Notes: generated by a model from the letters alone, not told the origin. A stretch of DNA of 33,222 nt from Larix sibirica (GCA_004151065.3 NWUY0304789901.1:1-33222), one strand, 5' to 3'. Numbered from the stretch's first letter, positions 19,801-30,041 are shown. Made by a program: numbers and translations.

Positions 19801-20900
19801 ACCCGACCTTGTGCTCCATATGTTACCTACCCTTATGTTACCCACCTGGCTCTTTTATCATCATCAGTTCCCGTAGCTAATCCTCTGAGCCAGTCTCGTG
19901 TTTGAACCTGCATAAGCCTAGCTAAAGATGTCATTTATTTATTATATATGGATTTGACATAACACTTTATTTACATTACTGTTTCTCAAGTTATTTGGAA
20001 CTTGAAATTGTTTTTATTTCTATATATTATTTGTGATATTATTCTTCTTTGTCTATGGATTTTGGAGATTTGAATCTATTGATTAGGTCATATTGCATCT
20101 TATGGATACTCCTGACTTGATAATATCTCTATAATATCTATGAATTTCACACTTACCTCCCTGTAGTCCCCCTTTGGTGACGATTGTAAATTAATGGGTT
20201 TAGTCCAACTACTAGCTAGGCAGATTCTGGCTGGAAGTTCAGGCTCCCCAGTTATCTTAAGTGCATGCATGAACGACTAAGGTAGTCTTCTCTTCAGGCT
20301 GATTTTGCAGAAAGCCTAGAGGCAGTAAGAATACAGAGTTATACTACGTAGAGGTTTAGGCCGGTTAGCCAGTTAGGGATAAACCACATTATATTGGCAC
20401 GAAAACGACCACGCTTAGGCGCCACTTTCCACCCTTATCAGGGTTGGACCGCATCGAGCATATGAACTGCAGATAGTTTACCTTTATGACAATAGCTCTT
20501 CTTTCCATTATAAGGGGCTGCTTTATCAATGATGGTTATTATCATTTAAGGGGTAGCGGCACTAATTAGTATGATACTTAGCTGTCTTTATTACCATGGC
20601 GAATACAAATGTATTTCGGGGGGGGCTACCCGCGCCTGGTAGCTAAGCTAACCATTAGTGCTTGAGCGGAGCCAATGGGGAAGTGCGCACGCTCGATGGA
20701 TGCAATCAGTGCCTTACGAACCATCAGTGTGTTACAAAGATCAATAGCGATGGACTTCAAACTGATCTATCTATTCTACCAGTTAAGTAAAGTTATAACC
20801 TTGCGTTAACGAGGCACGAAGTGCTCTAAAGACATAAGGAGAGCGAGGTTACGGAGTGAATAAACCAAGATTGTAGTTTGCTTCGCCCCTTCGTTTCAAG
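19800..20900. other. Non-coding stretch
   Basis: No gene or RNA is supported. AT-rich DNA at 19,930-20,130 passes into a GC-richer block at 20,590-20,890 that holds an 8-G run near 20,618. GTGCGCAC near 20,685 and AGCGAGG/ACGAGG words occur, but no tRNA or intron could be folded by eye. Confidence 0.35.
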
Positions 20901-20909
20901 TCATAAGGC

Positions 20910-21029
20910 AAGCATAATTACATATATAATGAAATATATCTCTATTTGTATACGGATATACGGGATACTACGATCAATTATGAGAACGGAGATCCCATAC
21001 GATGCTCAAGCGTAATTACGTATATAATG
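20910..21029 (+). repeat. 22-bp direct repeat (20,910-20,931 and 21,008-21,029)
   Basis: The two copies differ only at two A/G positions (AAGC-TAATTAC-TATATAATG, with A in the first and G in the second at both gaps), 98 bp apart. Both differences change CA to CG on the plus strand, the pattern expected from transition decay of one ancestral unit. Confidence 0.75.
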
Positions 21030-21348
21030 CGCATCCGGTGCGGTGCCAGAATAGACCTGACTGAGCACACAAAGATTAACCCGACGGGTATCGTTGTAAG
21101 ACGGGAAAAAACCCTATCCCATTTTGATTGGCTTTACCCGACCTAGCCCATAGGTAATATATTGGCCCCGTATAAGCCCCATCAATTACCAGGAAAAGAG
21201 CAAATGTTATGTGAAAAAGCGTTTATAAGTATTAACCCAAAGCTAGAGGAAGGATATTGGATATGCTTATTATACATGAGGAGACCGGCTATCCATTTTC
21301 CCGGCACTGAAAGGAAGGCCAGTCCAGGCAATTGAAGAATGGATATTT

Positions 21349-21699
21349 TTATTGATTGGTGGAGGAGGAAGGCAAGGCATAAATAAGTATATCTCCAGGC
21401 AATAAAAGGACAACAAGATGGTACCTCATGGTCATGGTTGTTGCTTTTATTTCAAACAAGGTTATCCCTGACGAAGGAAGGGATTTACTCCCGGGTAGTC
21501 TCGCTGCCGCTCGAATAGCCAAGATAGATACTTTCGTTTTACCGTTGGGCTTCCTCAAGGGAGTTCTTTTATTCTTATTTCGTTGTAGGTCTAATTTCCT
21601 GAAATGAAGACCTTCCAGGATGTGCAAGAGGAGGAAGTGGTTCACTGCCAATGGACTTAAAGGAAGGCAAGCAATTGTCCTAACTCTGCTCCTCAACAT
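21349..21699 (-). CDS. Unassigned ORF, 116 codons, longest with a true ATG outside the mosaic tracts
   Basis: Starts MLRSRVRTIACLPLSP and continues with a basic middle (LQRNKNKRTPLRKPNGKTK) and a hydrophobic C-terminal part (HLVVLLLPGDILIYAL). No family was recognised. The C-terminal phrase superficially resembles the catalytic strand of retroelement reverse transcriptases, but one Asp is missing and nothing upstream supports it. The size is still within chance expectation. Confidence 0.18.
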   Translation of the reverse strand: MLRSRVRTIACLPLSPLAVNHFLLLHILEGLHFRKLDLQRNKNKRTPLRKPNGKTKVSILAIRAAARLPGSKSLPSSGITLFEIKATTMTMRYHLVVLLLPGDILIYALPSSSTNQ

Positions 21700-21727
21700 A
21701 TCCCATGCCCTTCTATTTGTATATAAA

Positions 21728-22140
21728 CGTAAGTATATTTATATTGGTGTGATGACATAGTTATGTGCTTTATGTGATGTTGTGATGTGATATGGTTGGT
21801 TGAAGTGATATGATGGGAGGTGGATGTTGAATCAGTAGGTGGGCTGTTGTACTTTGCGGGCTTCTGGCAAAAGAAAGAAAGGTTGGCATCTATATTTTTA
21901 GAGGCTCCTTACTTGTAGAAAGGCTTATGTTTATAGGTTACCAGGTGAAAGATTCAAGGCATCTGACTAATTGGGGATTCTGTTGAAGGCAAAAGATGAA
22001 GGCAAAAGGCAGAAGTTGAAAGGTTCAAGGCTTTCGGCCCTTATTTTCCTTGGTTACATCTGGCTCCAGGTGAAAGGAAAAAGGGTAAGGCTTCTGTTGA
22101 ATGGGTCATGCCATAAGGTTTCTGGCGAAAGGTTTTCTGT
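21728..22140 (+). repeat. Diverged segmental duplication R5, copy 1
   Basis: Collinear with 28,231-28,470: CGTAAGT-ATATTTATAT (21,728) against CGTGAGTAATATTTATAT (28,231); GAAGTGATATGAT exact at 21,802-21,814 and 28,279-28,291; GTTGGC...TATA-TTTTTA...GGCTCC near 21,882 and 28,373; TATAGGTTA further on. Several indels separate the copies. This copy continues with GAAAGG/TTCTGTTGAA/GGCAAAAG words to 22,140. Confidence 0.6.
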
Positions 22141-22503
22141 TTCATGATTCGTTTAGTTCGCCCCTCCCAGCCTGCTCGTGTTTCTTTGGGGAATCCTAAG
22201 CAAGCTCCTTCCTCCTACTCCAAATATATCGGGTTCCTCTTTTGGGAAGACTACGGTTCCGAAGAAGCAAGCCAGGAAGGAAGCCAGCCCCTTCTCCCAG
22301 CCAGCGAGCATCAATCCAAGGTCGGATCAACCAGCCTCGGGTTTTTACATCCATCCCTCCTCGGTTAATCAACCAGAAAGCGGCGAAAGCAATCGATCCC
22401 ATCCGGCCTCTTATCTAATGTCCTTGCCCAATTAAGGAAAAGCGGCTTCGCTCCTCTCCCTTTAGGTCGAGTGGCTCATATCTTCACTCCTAAGTATTTA
22501 TTG

Positions 22504-22585
22504 GGGTGGGGGGGGTGTGCATGAGTGGCTCGGGGTTCGGGGGTTCCGGTCGGTCCGGGGGCGTCCGAGGGCCTCCACCTTCGTT
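22504..22585 (+). other. G-rich strand patch with G-quadruplex potential
   Basis: The plus strand carries runs of 4, 8, 4, 5 and 5 Gs plus shorter ones between 22,504 and 22,573, separated by short loops, while the complementary strand is C-rich. Four tracts of four or more Gs fall within about 45 bases, which satisfies the usual quadruplex pattern if one 16-base loop is allowed. Such asymmetry is seen at some organellar replication or transcription control regions, but nothing else here identifies an origin. Confidence 0.55.
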
Positions 22586-22782
22586 CGGTGCGAGAAACCT
22601 TGTTACTTATGATATAACCCCACTTTATATCAGGCAAGTAAATAATATACTTGAAATAAATTTGAATTTCATCGTTTCCCACTACTTATATAAGATAGAC
22701 GCCCGTTGCCGAATGAACATGGCCATTTCAATACATTTACCTGTAGTTAGGAAGGAATTTTATACTGCTTGTTGAGCGCCTT

Positions 22783-23125
22783 AGCCCTGCTAATACTTTC
22801 TTTTTGCTTTTACTTTCCTAAGCATGCGGGTGTTATCATTGAGATATGAAACCCATCAGAGGAATCCTTCAGTTAAGACATATACGCGTTCAATGGATAC
22901 CCCTTAAGTTCAGACCCCAAAGAAAGAGATTTAACAGCTCACATACCCATAAGTGACCTCAAGATATGATAAATTCGCTTTCTTTATATTTATTTTATTG
23001 AAACTACCCATCGAGGATATATAGTTAGTTCTACAGGGCACACAATCTTATGGACCGATTAGAGTCCGCATTCAGCCAGCCGCAACAGCCCTGCTAATTT
23101 ACTTTTTACTTTGACTTTTTTGAAC
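22783..23125 (+). repeat. Diverged direct repeat (22,783-22,820 and 23,087-23,120)
   Basis: Both copies begin AGCCCTGCTAAT and continue with an ACTTT/TTTGACTTT-type pyrimidine-rich stretch, about 304 bp apart. Further short similarities (CAGACCC...ATTAACA) follow in both. Confidence 0.5.
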
Positions 23126-23279
23126 ATCACCAAGTAACCTTCACCGCAGACCCGATTAACATCACAACACCCCGCATCCACCAAACACGGGAAAAAGGTA
23201 AGGGACGATAAGGTGGCCCATAGCAGCACACATATCCTCCTAAAAGCCAGACATAGCCAGTCTCCATTGACACAAGGTG

Positions 23280-23531
23280 TCAGGAGGTCGACGATAGCCA
23301 GTAATCATTGTCGATAGCAGCCAGGAGCTCATAGCTCTTTTAGACCCATATCACCCATAGAGTCATCTTAAACACAGACCCCGGTAAAAGAGGCCGCAAG
23401 GGATAAAAGGAAATGGAAACTGATTGCTTGCTTTCTTATACTTGTACCCTGGAAGTAAGGAGCCGGGCTAGGTATTCTAGTGGCGCAACGGATGGACAGA
23501 AGGACACATTATTTTATAGGGGTGGTCCCAC
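23280..23531 (+). repeat. Dispersed repeat family R2, fragments at 23.3-23.5 kb
   Basis: AGGGGTGGTCCCAC at 23,518-23,531 is identical to 31,463-31,476, and both are preceded by an ACAT word. GATAGCCAG, ATCATTGTCGATAGC and CAGCCAGGAG words at 23,291-23,330 resemble the GTCATTGT and GTAGCCAGGCGG region at 31,512-31,590. These are partial and scrambled relative to the other two loci. Confidence 0.4.
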
Positions 23532-23559
23532 AGAAGGTACGGGGCTGAGTTAGCGAGTT

Positions 23560-25790
23560 AGGGAGTTACAGCCGTGGGGTTCCCAATAGCCAATAGCCGG
23601 TAGTCGATCCACTAAATTCCGGTACTCCATTCAGTCATGCCAGGTATAATATCCAAGTATTGATCCCCAGCATGCGATATAGGTTGCAATTACTACTAGC
23701 TGAAAGAAGAGATAGCCGCTAGTTTTTATGCAATCGATACACTCGATCGATCCCGCTACTTGATTCAGGTGTTGATGCCGCTAGTAGATACCAGTAAGGT
23801 GGATGCACTCAATTTTTATAGTAGGGCTTCAGGAAATTATATCTTTGCCTACTAAAAATAATAAGAAAAAAATAAGAAATAAAAACTCATATGCTTTTAT
23901 GGTATTCCCTTGCACCCAGGCCCACTCCCATAGCTTATAGGAAGAAGTAGTAGTTACCCTCGTTTAAACCCGAAGAAAGTAAGAAACAAATAAAGTGTCA
24001 TAGAACTAAATTTTCATGTATGGACTAAGATTAGTTATTAAGGCTTATTGCATAGACTTAAAATCCCATCTACACAACAAGTCTGGACACCCAACATATG
24101 CTAGAATTATAGAAAGTGCGCCTAGCATATTAAGTAAGTAAAAAGGAATAAGTTGATGGCTCACTTTTTCATATTTGCACCCCGAGCCTGTCGTGGGCAT
24201 ACCAAAGTGTGGTTGGACAATCTGTAGTGCTCCATCTATCTATAGAGAGAGAAGTTAATTCGTGACATCTGGAAGCGCGTGTAAAGGTAGGAAGTGTGGT
24301 CATTATAACCATGTATGATGAGGAACGTTAAGTTATATCACCCCTATAAAGGGTGAGGAACTGCCCTCTATACGTTTATCATATATGTGAAGAGTGACCC
24401 TTCATTAATAGTAAGGATGAGGCACAGAGTGATCCGCGAATACCATATGGGAAGCAAGCAAGCCCTCATCTATTTACCTTTCATCCCTTACCCTATACCT
24501 TGGTTCCACACCGGCACCCTTTTCCTTTGGAAATAGAACCGCCTTATATCTATAACCATCGTTGAATTTATATGCCATATCCCTTTATTGTAGGGACGCT
24601 ATTTACCTTACTTATGTGTTTACTAACAACCTACATGCTCACCTTCAGAGCTATACATTTTGATCATTCGCTCGCTTAATGGAAAATGATGCTTAGTTTA
24701 GTAGCTACTGCACTATACTTTATCTTAGAAGGAGGACGCAATCATCCAACCTACCCATTTGACAGCTCACAGACCTGACACTTAGGACAGGAATTCACGC
24801 CCTAAACATCTTGCCTTCATTTATTGAATCGTTCCTAAGCACTCATGCTCTTGTTCCGGACGAGCTGAACCCGGAGCCAGGCCAGCAAGATACCAATAAT
24901 TTATGAAACAGCCAGCATTGCTACAAAAGGTTTGTCAAGACATTATTATTGGATAACTATATTATATACCCACCTAACCCCCTAACCCCTTCGGGTCGTA
25001 GATAGAGATGCAGTCTCAAAAAAGGCTAGTAGTCTATTAAGACAGAACAAAAGGCTACACTCTAAGGTCTCAAGTGAAGTGGCTAGTGCCCCATGGAACC
25101 TACAGCTAATACGGAAAGAAGTAGTATAAGGCAAATGCAATATTCCCATGAATAATTCCCATAAGATTGCATATTAAGATTACTCACAATGGCAAATGAA
25201 ACGTATATATGCGAGTTCGGCATATTGATTTCAATTTATAGAGATTTCTATTCATAGTCTAATATTAAAAATAAGATTGTAGGGCACCTATTCTTTATAT
25301 AGGCTTGTTAAGTAAACAACGTGGCTCCTAAGACAATCCTATTAGGTAATTTTGACTTAAATAGCATTCTGACAAAATAATAAAATGCATGTGTCCCGAT
25401 CCTGTTGCTTATGGGCTATGATAAGCGTTTATTTATTATACCCCTGGGCTACGGGCTATGGGCTGACCAGCTGGCGACTTCCTGTATACTACTAGCCAAG
25501 CAATAAAATGAAATCTATTTGATAAACTAGCTATAAAACTAGATTGCCCTATTAGAGAACTATTCTTTTTGCCTGATTATTCTATTTCTGACAAGCACTG
25601 ACTACTCAGTAGATATTTACAACGAGTAGTGAATAAGAGTTCATATTAACACATTAATGCATAAAATAAATAGAAGAAGGTTGTTCTATCTAGATCTATT
25701 TCAATCTAATCTAATAGTGATTCTCTCTATAATGGCTATATAAGACTAGTTTTTTTCTTCCTGGGGCTTATTCAAGTCAGTTGAACGTCA
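23560..25790. other. Long non-coding stretch
   Basis: About 2.2 kb without any open frame worth calling, no tRNA, and no strong repeat. GCCGCTAGT and CGATCGATC words recur at 23,590-23,790. AT-rich segments lie at 23,820-24,060, 25,130-25,380 and 25,500-25,760. A CCTAACCCC doublet at about 24,974-24,988 is too short to mean anything. Confidence 0.4.
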
Positions 25791-26010
25791 TGCCTCACCC
25801 TTTATCTTCAAGGTAAAGAGCGGCTCACCCTCGTTAAAGCGGACGGAAAGGTCTTCGCTATGCAAAGGTCGTATACGACTTAGCCGATAGGCGAAGGGAA
25901 GGGTTCGGTAACGTGGCGTTAGCCAACCCAACAAAAAGGTTTACTCCTTACAAGGACCTGAGCGCAGCGAATCAGCGTAGCTTGACCGAAGAGAAATAAA
26001 GGGGACGTAG
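25790..26010. other. GC-richer structured block with 12-bp palindrome
   Basis: A compact, GC-richer patch between AT-rich flanks, containing the perfect palindrome GTCGTATACGAC (25,868-25,879) and repeated GCGAAGG/GCGAAT/AGCGTAG words. It looks like it could fold as RNA, but it matches no rRNA, tRNA or intron domain that I know. Confidence 0.35.
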
Positions 26011-26012
26011 TC

Positions 26013-26225
26013 ATGCATGACGAAGGCCTAAAAGGGAAGGTAGCCCCTGGGTATGGGGTTCAGTTTTTTAGTCTTACCTTTTCCTTGCCTTGGGATAATC
26101 TAGCCTCACCTATAGCTAATGCCTCTAGGCGAATAAACATATTTACTCTTGACCCCGGACCTAGTGGCTCATGGGCTGGTAAAAACCTCCTAAGCGTTGG
26201 GCTGGTAAGCATCTCCTCGTACTGA
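26013..26225 (+). CDS. Unassigned ORF, 70 codons
   Basis: True ATG start, 70 codons, moderately hydrophobic (YGVQFFSLTFSLPWDNLASPI). Its end contains a short direct repeat (GGGCTGGTAA at 26,173 and 26,199, 26 bp apart). No recognised domain. It is the first of three ATG-started plus-strand ORFs between 26.0 and 27.1 kb. Confidence 0.14.
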   Translation: MHDEGLKGKVAPGYGVQFFSLTFSLPWDNLASPIANASRRINIFTLDPGPSGSWAGKNLLSVGLVSISSY

Positions 26226-26644
26226 TATTGATGGGCTTATATGCCCTAGCGCTTAAGCTACCAGGTGATAAGCCCTATTGCCTTTATTAATATTGTGAAG
26301 ATTAGAGAAACACAGAGACGTCAGCTTACAAGATGAAACCCGCAGTACAAATGAAATCATAGTAATAGGTTAAGTATCGTACTTCTATGGATTCCACTAG
26401 TCTTGTCTGTTTTTCCAATTGAATAGCTTCCCTACCCTTCCTACACCCCCGATGGAGCTTTATTTATTAAACTATACTACTAATATTATCCTTCTACTGT
26501 GTGCCCCACTGATTTGTCTCGGCCTAGCAGAAGGACCATCCTTTCTTTTATTTTATTAGCATATTCAGCTTTCCTTCCTTACTTCCTTCTGATTGAACCT
26601 TACTTCCGGTTGAATGAACAATCCTTCTTACGGGTCGCTAGAAA

Positions 26645-26863
26645 ATGGATGGGGGTAGGGGGCCGGCTATAATTAGAAAGAGGGTAGGGCCAGCTAGAAA
26701 GCATGCTCCGGTAACAGTAATAAAAAATTCCGGATGCTCTTGTCCGACCGGGGCAATCTCAAGAGTGGGGGAAGGAATGATGATCCAAACTAGGAAACTC
26801 ACCACGGGACGCCGTGCACGCTATTACCCCAGACGGGGTGGACGCCGGGATGCGATGAAATAA
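26645..26863 (+). CDS. Unassigned Arg-rich basic ORF, 72 codons
   Basis: True ATG start, strongly basic: MDGGRGPAIIRKRVGPARK at the N-terminus and RKLTTGRRARYYPRRGGRRD at the C-terminus, with a CSCPTG segment in the middle. The charge pattern is that of a nucleic-acid-binding or ribosomal-type peptide, but I do not recognise a specific ribosomal protein. It is followed after 37 bases, mostly a TA run, by another ATG-started ORF in the same direction. Confidence 0.2.
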   Translation: MDGGRGPAIIRKRVGPARKHAPVTVIKNSGCSCPTGAISRVGEGMMIQTRKLTTGRRARYYPRRGGRRDAMK

Positions 26864-26878
26864 TTTAGACATCACCCC

Positions 26879-26902
26879 TTTTATATATATATATATATAT
26901 AT
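26879..26902. repeat. TA dinucleotide run
   Basis: About ten TA repeats, lying exactly between the ORFs ending at 26,863 and starting at 26,901. It can form a cruciform like the palindrome at 16.7 kb. Confidence 0.85.
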
Positions 26903-27140
26903 GTTTATTTACAATTTTAGGGTCATACAAAATAAGATCGCAAGAGGATACAACAGACAGTGGATAGACGAACCGTTACCCATAAGCAGCCTTGAGCTCA
27001 ACCTCAAGGAGGGCATAGATAGAGCCATTCAGGGAAAGGGACTTTCATTAGCCATGAACCATAAGCCTGAGCTTACAGTCTGCCAAGTAAGGCGGCCGCC
27101 CAGTCCAAGGAAGGCAGGCACCCGCCAAGAACTATATTAG
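26901..27140 (+). CDS. Unassigned ORF, 79 codons
   Basis: True ATG directly after the TA run. The peptide is polar and basic with a well-mixed composition (QNKIARGYNRQWIDEPLP, then LELNLKEGIDRAIQGKG, then VRRPPSPRKAGTRQ). No domain was recognised. With 26,645-26,863 it forms a pair of basic small ORFs in one direction. Whether either is expressed cannot be judged from sequence. Confidence 0.18.
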   Translation: MFIYNFRVIQNKIARGYNRQWIDEPLPISSLELNLKEGIDRAIQGKGLSLAMNHKPELTVCQVRRPPSPRKAGTRQELY

Positions 27141-27183
27141 CTACCAATTAAATATAGATTTACAGCTTGCCGTACATACAAAA

Positions 27184-27465
27184 TTATCCCCTTCGAGGAT
27201 GCCTACACCAGTGGCTGGCGGCTACATAAGGAGCCATTAAACCCACCATAGGCCTAGAAAGGGCAAGTACACCAGATAATACACAAAAAATCACACCAAA
27301 TGGGACGTTCACCGAAAGCAGTTTACCCACTTGGATAATATGCTGCAGCAAGATCTCTCTTAGCAGGCAGGAAGGTGTAAGCGGTAAGTTGGCTAGGTCA
27401 ATAGAAGCCCGAAATAGAGCAAGCAGCGACCCCCCGAAAAAACCTAAAAGCAAATGATTACATCC
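27184..27465 (-). other. Unassigned hydrophobic open frame without ATG, about 93 codons
   Basis: Open after a TAG, with TTG at 27,453 as the first alternative start. The peptide is strongly hydrophobic (LLLGFFGGSLLALFRASI, later VPFGVIFCVLSGVLAL), with two or three possible membrane spans. It shares GAGCAAGCAGCGACCC on the plus strand (near 27,418) with the frame at 29,545-29,940 (near 29,774), a 16-bp exact word. No known membrane protein was recognised. Confidence 0.15.
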
Positions 27466-27466
27466 C

Positions 27467-28230
27467 TAGTAAATAGTGCGAAACATCGTGAAATGCAATT
27501 CTTAATAAAATCAGCTGAACCTGAAGCAATAAGATCAAATCAATCAACTCAATTGTGTCTCCTTGGGGACTCCTCCTGCTCCACTTCCTAATCGAATCGG
27601 ATCGAATCAAATAAATAAAATAAATAAATAACTCGGTGGCTTGGCTTGTGGTTATGGTGCGCTTGGTGAGGCTTCTGTTTATTGGCTTTTGCCCCTCGCA
27701 GAAGACTGGCTTTCTTTATATAGCCCCTCCAGACTAGCTCAGTTATATTGACTCATCCTCCTCAACAAACTAAAACTCCTAATATATTGGTAGACTATGC
27801 CACTAAACATGGACTATATCAATTTACTATGCTAAACATTTACAAAGCTCCTAAAATATATAAGTATATTAATATTGATGTCAAAACTTTTTAACTGCAT
27901 CCCGTGGTCAAAGCGTCCACCCTCCTGTCCATATGGTTTAATTGCGTGCACCACATCCCGTGATTCCTTTCATAGTTTTGCTAATTCTGTGCACCCTGCC
28001 CTTATACAGCAGACCTCTAGCCAGCAGACGACATAAATTCGAAAAATAGGCTGTTTTACCTTCCCGCTCCTGAAAATCCTCCCTTATCTCCCCCGGTTGA
28101 ATACTCCCGGTGGGCAGAAGACTCATAATCTTCCTTCCTCCAACTCCTGATCTCTCGATTGGCAGTTTGGGGAAGACTCATCATCCAGCTCCTCCTCATG
28201 AACTGTGCTGCTTTTCAAATGCTGAATCCA
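27467..28230. other. Non-coding stretch
   Basis: No gene is supported. A (AAAT)n-like run lies at about 27,609-27,632. AGAAGACT and CTCATMATC words recur at 27,700 and 28,118-28,185. The minus ORF 27,938-28,126 is short and has no features. Confidence 0.4.
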
Positions 28231-28470
28231 CGTGAGTAATATTTATATGGGATGTATGTAATATGAAAATGCTTGGCAGAAGTGATATGATTGGTGAAAT
28301 GGATCTGCTTGTTAGAAGTGAAATATGTGATATGAGTTCTGTGTGAAGGCCCTGTATAAAGGGGGTTCTTCTGTTGGCCCTTTATAGATTTTTATGTAGA
28401 TTGGCTCCTGGTGACTGGCTATAGGTTAATCCTGGCATCTGTTGGATCAATCGTTGATTCAAGGAGATAA
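28231..28470 (+). repeat. Diverged segmental duplication R5, copy 2
   Basis: Partner of 21,728-22,140, in the same orientation and block order, with indels between the blocks. Distinctive shared words are GAAGTGATATGAT, GGCTCC-GGTGA and TATAGGTTA. No coding capacity. Confidence 0.6.
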
Positions 28471-28479
28471 AAGATATCA

Positions 28480-29540
28480 ATTCCAAAGTATTGATTTCAG
28501 AGAAGCCTAACCGAGCCCGGTATCCATCCACAGTATCCAATCCGAGTATTTAAACAGAGCAGCCAGTCCAACCCATAAAGTAAAGCAGCCCAGCTCAGTA
28601 GCCCACCACCCGCAAGTAGCTCCGCCCATGAGCCCGTGAAAGCACTCGCCTCAGGCTAAAAAGTCTATTTGCTAAAACCATATTTGCACGCTGTAGCGCG
28701 GACCATGGAATGCGGGTTATGCTTCACCCTCCCGAATACCCATCCAGCCTTCACTCCCATCGATCCATCCCCATCCAGATGCTACCTTTCATTACCAAAT
28801 TAAGTACCATATTCGCCACTACCTTTGCTATATAATATGTTCCAGACCCCATTTCGTACCCTATTTTATTTTAGTTCCATCATCTTTACTGTGCCCCTTA
28901 TTGCATGCTTTCATTCGCAAGGAATTCTCCCATCTAATATAGTTCTAATTTAGAATTGCCAACCAGTCATTGTTGAGAGAAGATCATAGCCAGAAGGGAG
29001 GTCATTTTAGCACCCCGTAAACTTTTTTTAACCAACCAAATATATAAAACACCTTAAAGTTACGATTTCTTTAATTAAGAATGCCATATCGCACGACGTT
29101 TCGAACGGAGAGGATGGCAAAGCTAGGATAATTGGATTGCTGCTTGCTGGCTTTGCGGGCTTTACAGCCATGGAGGAGGGATGCTTGGAAAATCCAACCC
29201 GGCTGGGTCAAGAATAAATCGAGAATATAGATTGCGCGCGGGATGCCGCTATATGTGTGGGGGTAGGCAGCGGTCCAACGGAAGGAGGTTGGCTGGCTTG
29301 AGTGATGCTAGAACGTTCGGCTGGTCGAACCCGGCTATAACGCGAGGCAAGTAAATGGCAATAAGCTAGCGACCAAGTCTATGTGCGCAGCGTAAGAGAT
29401 ATGAACCGATGGATAATAGGAGTTAAAGCAGACACGTTCTGTTCAATGAAAGAGATAAGACATCTATCTACTAGTTGACCTCTAGCTCTCTACACGAAAT
29501 ACTATAACCTCTTTCTTATCTTCAAAGGCAATTGGAGCGC
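28480..29540. other. Non-coding stretch with a GC-rich, structured-looking block
   Basis: 28,500-28,690 is rich in CCAGCC/AGCAGCC words. 29,090-29,400 is GC-richer and contains short inverted words (AGAACGTTCGGC, GGTCGAACCCGG, GCTAGCGACC) that suggest folded RNA, but I could not assemble a tRNA or an intron domain V. Confidence 0.35.
29391..29399 (+). promoter_or_regulatory. CGTAAGAGA nonanucleotide, possible plant mitochondrial promoter core
   Basis: Exact match to the CRTAAGAGA consensus described for many dicot mitochondrial promoters. The AT-rich box usually found upstream is weak here, and no plus-strand gene follows, so a chance match is likely. It is recorded because it is the only exact occurrence I noticed. 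Confidence 0.2.
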
Positions 29541-29544
29541 GCGC

Positions 29545-29940
29545 CTAACTGTCAAGCTTCACAGGGGTTGGTTTATTGGGTCCAGGCGATCCAAAAAGCT
29601 TCGAAGCGTAATAAGGAGAAACCTCCCCCACTACTTTTTGGCTTGTATCCTCGCCTCTCTCAGAAGCTCTTGCCCTTCTCAACAGGCGGATCGTAAGTAA
29701 TGATTGCAATGAATCCATCCATTTGAACAATATTGTGTGTTCCATTAACAAATAGGCATCCCGTCCGCAATTGCGAGCAAGCAGCGACCCGTCAACCTCA
29801 AAGCAATTCGCATACTGCCTATAAATGGAAACATTCTTAAAAGCCCTAGTTAAGTAATAATAAAATTCACTTTGAAATGGAACTTGCTGCCTCAAATAAA
29901 CAAGGTTTTTATAAACAAAAATGTCAAATTTGAATATTTT
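29545..29940 (-). pseudogene. Unassigned protein-like open frame without ATG, 131 codons plus stop
   Basis: Open from just after a TAG. It has no ATG in its first half, so translation would need TTG or an edited start. The peptide is well mixed and protein-like: FKFDIFVYKNLVYLRQQVPF, then YYYLTRAFKNVSIYRQYA, NCFEVDGSLLARNCGRDAYL, MEHTILFKWMDSLQSLLTI, a basic RLLRRARASERGEDTSQK, and GSPGPNKPTPVKLDS at the end. Another phase directly upstream also reads well (SPPGGSGQALRLISKNYRK), and the ATG-started frame 30,227-30,042 precedes it. A formerly longer gene broken by indels is possible. I recognise no family. Confidence 0.25.
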
Positions 29941-30041
29941 CTATAATTTTTACTAATCAAACGGAGTGCCTGTCCCGAGCCGCCAGGTGGGCTATGTAAA
30001 TAACTTTTATGAACACAGCTGTCGTCTCCCTTCTCAGAAGA

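Noticed and set aside
20675-20700. GTGCGC near 20,685 as a possible group II intron 5' end
   Set aside because: A five- or six-base match alone is not evidence; no domain V hairpin or exon-like reading frame was found near it.
21349-21699. HLVVLLLPGDILIYA at the C-terminus of the 116-codon ORF, like the gypsy reverse transcriptase catalytic strand
   Set aside because: The paired Asp is replaced by Pro-Gly-Asp with an extra residue, and the preceding 80 residues show none of the expected reverse transcriptase blocks.
22144-22435. Two plus-strand open frames rich in Pro, Ser and Gln
   Set aside because: They overlap in different phases; one begins at ATG and the other at a non-ATG codon, and their composition follows from CCAGCC/CATCC words, with no domain or support for either.
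24970-24992. CCTAACCCCCTAACCCC as a telomere-like repeat
   Set aside because: Only two imperfect units, not tandem beyond that, and in a featureless context.
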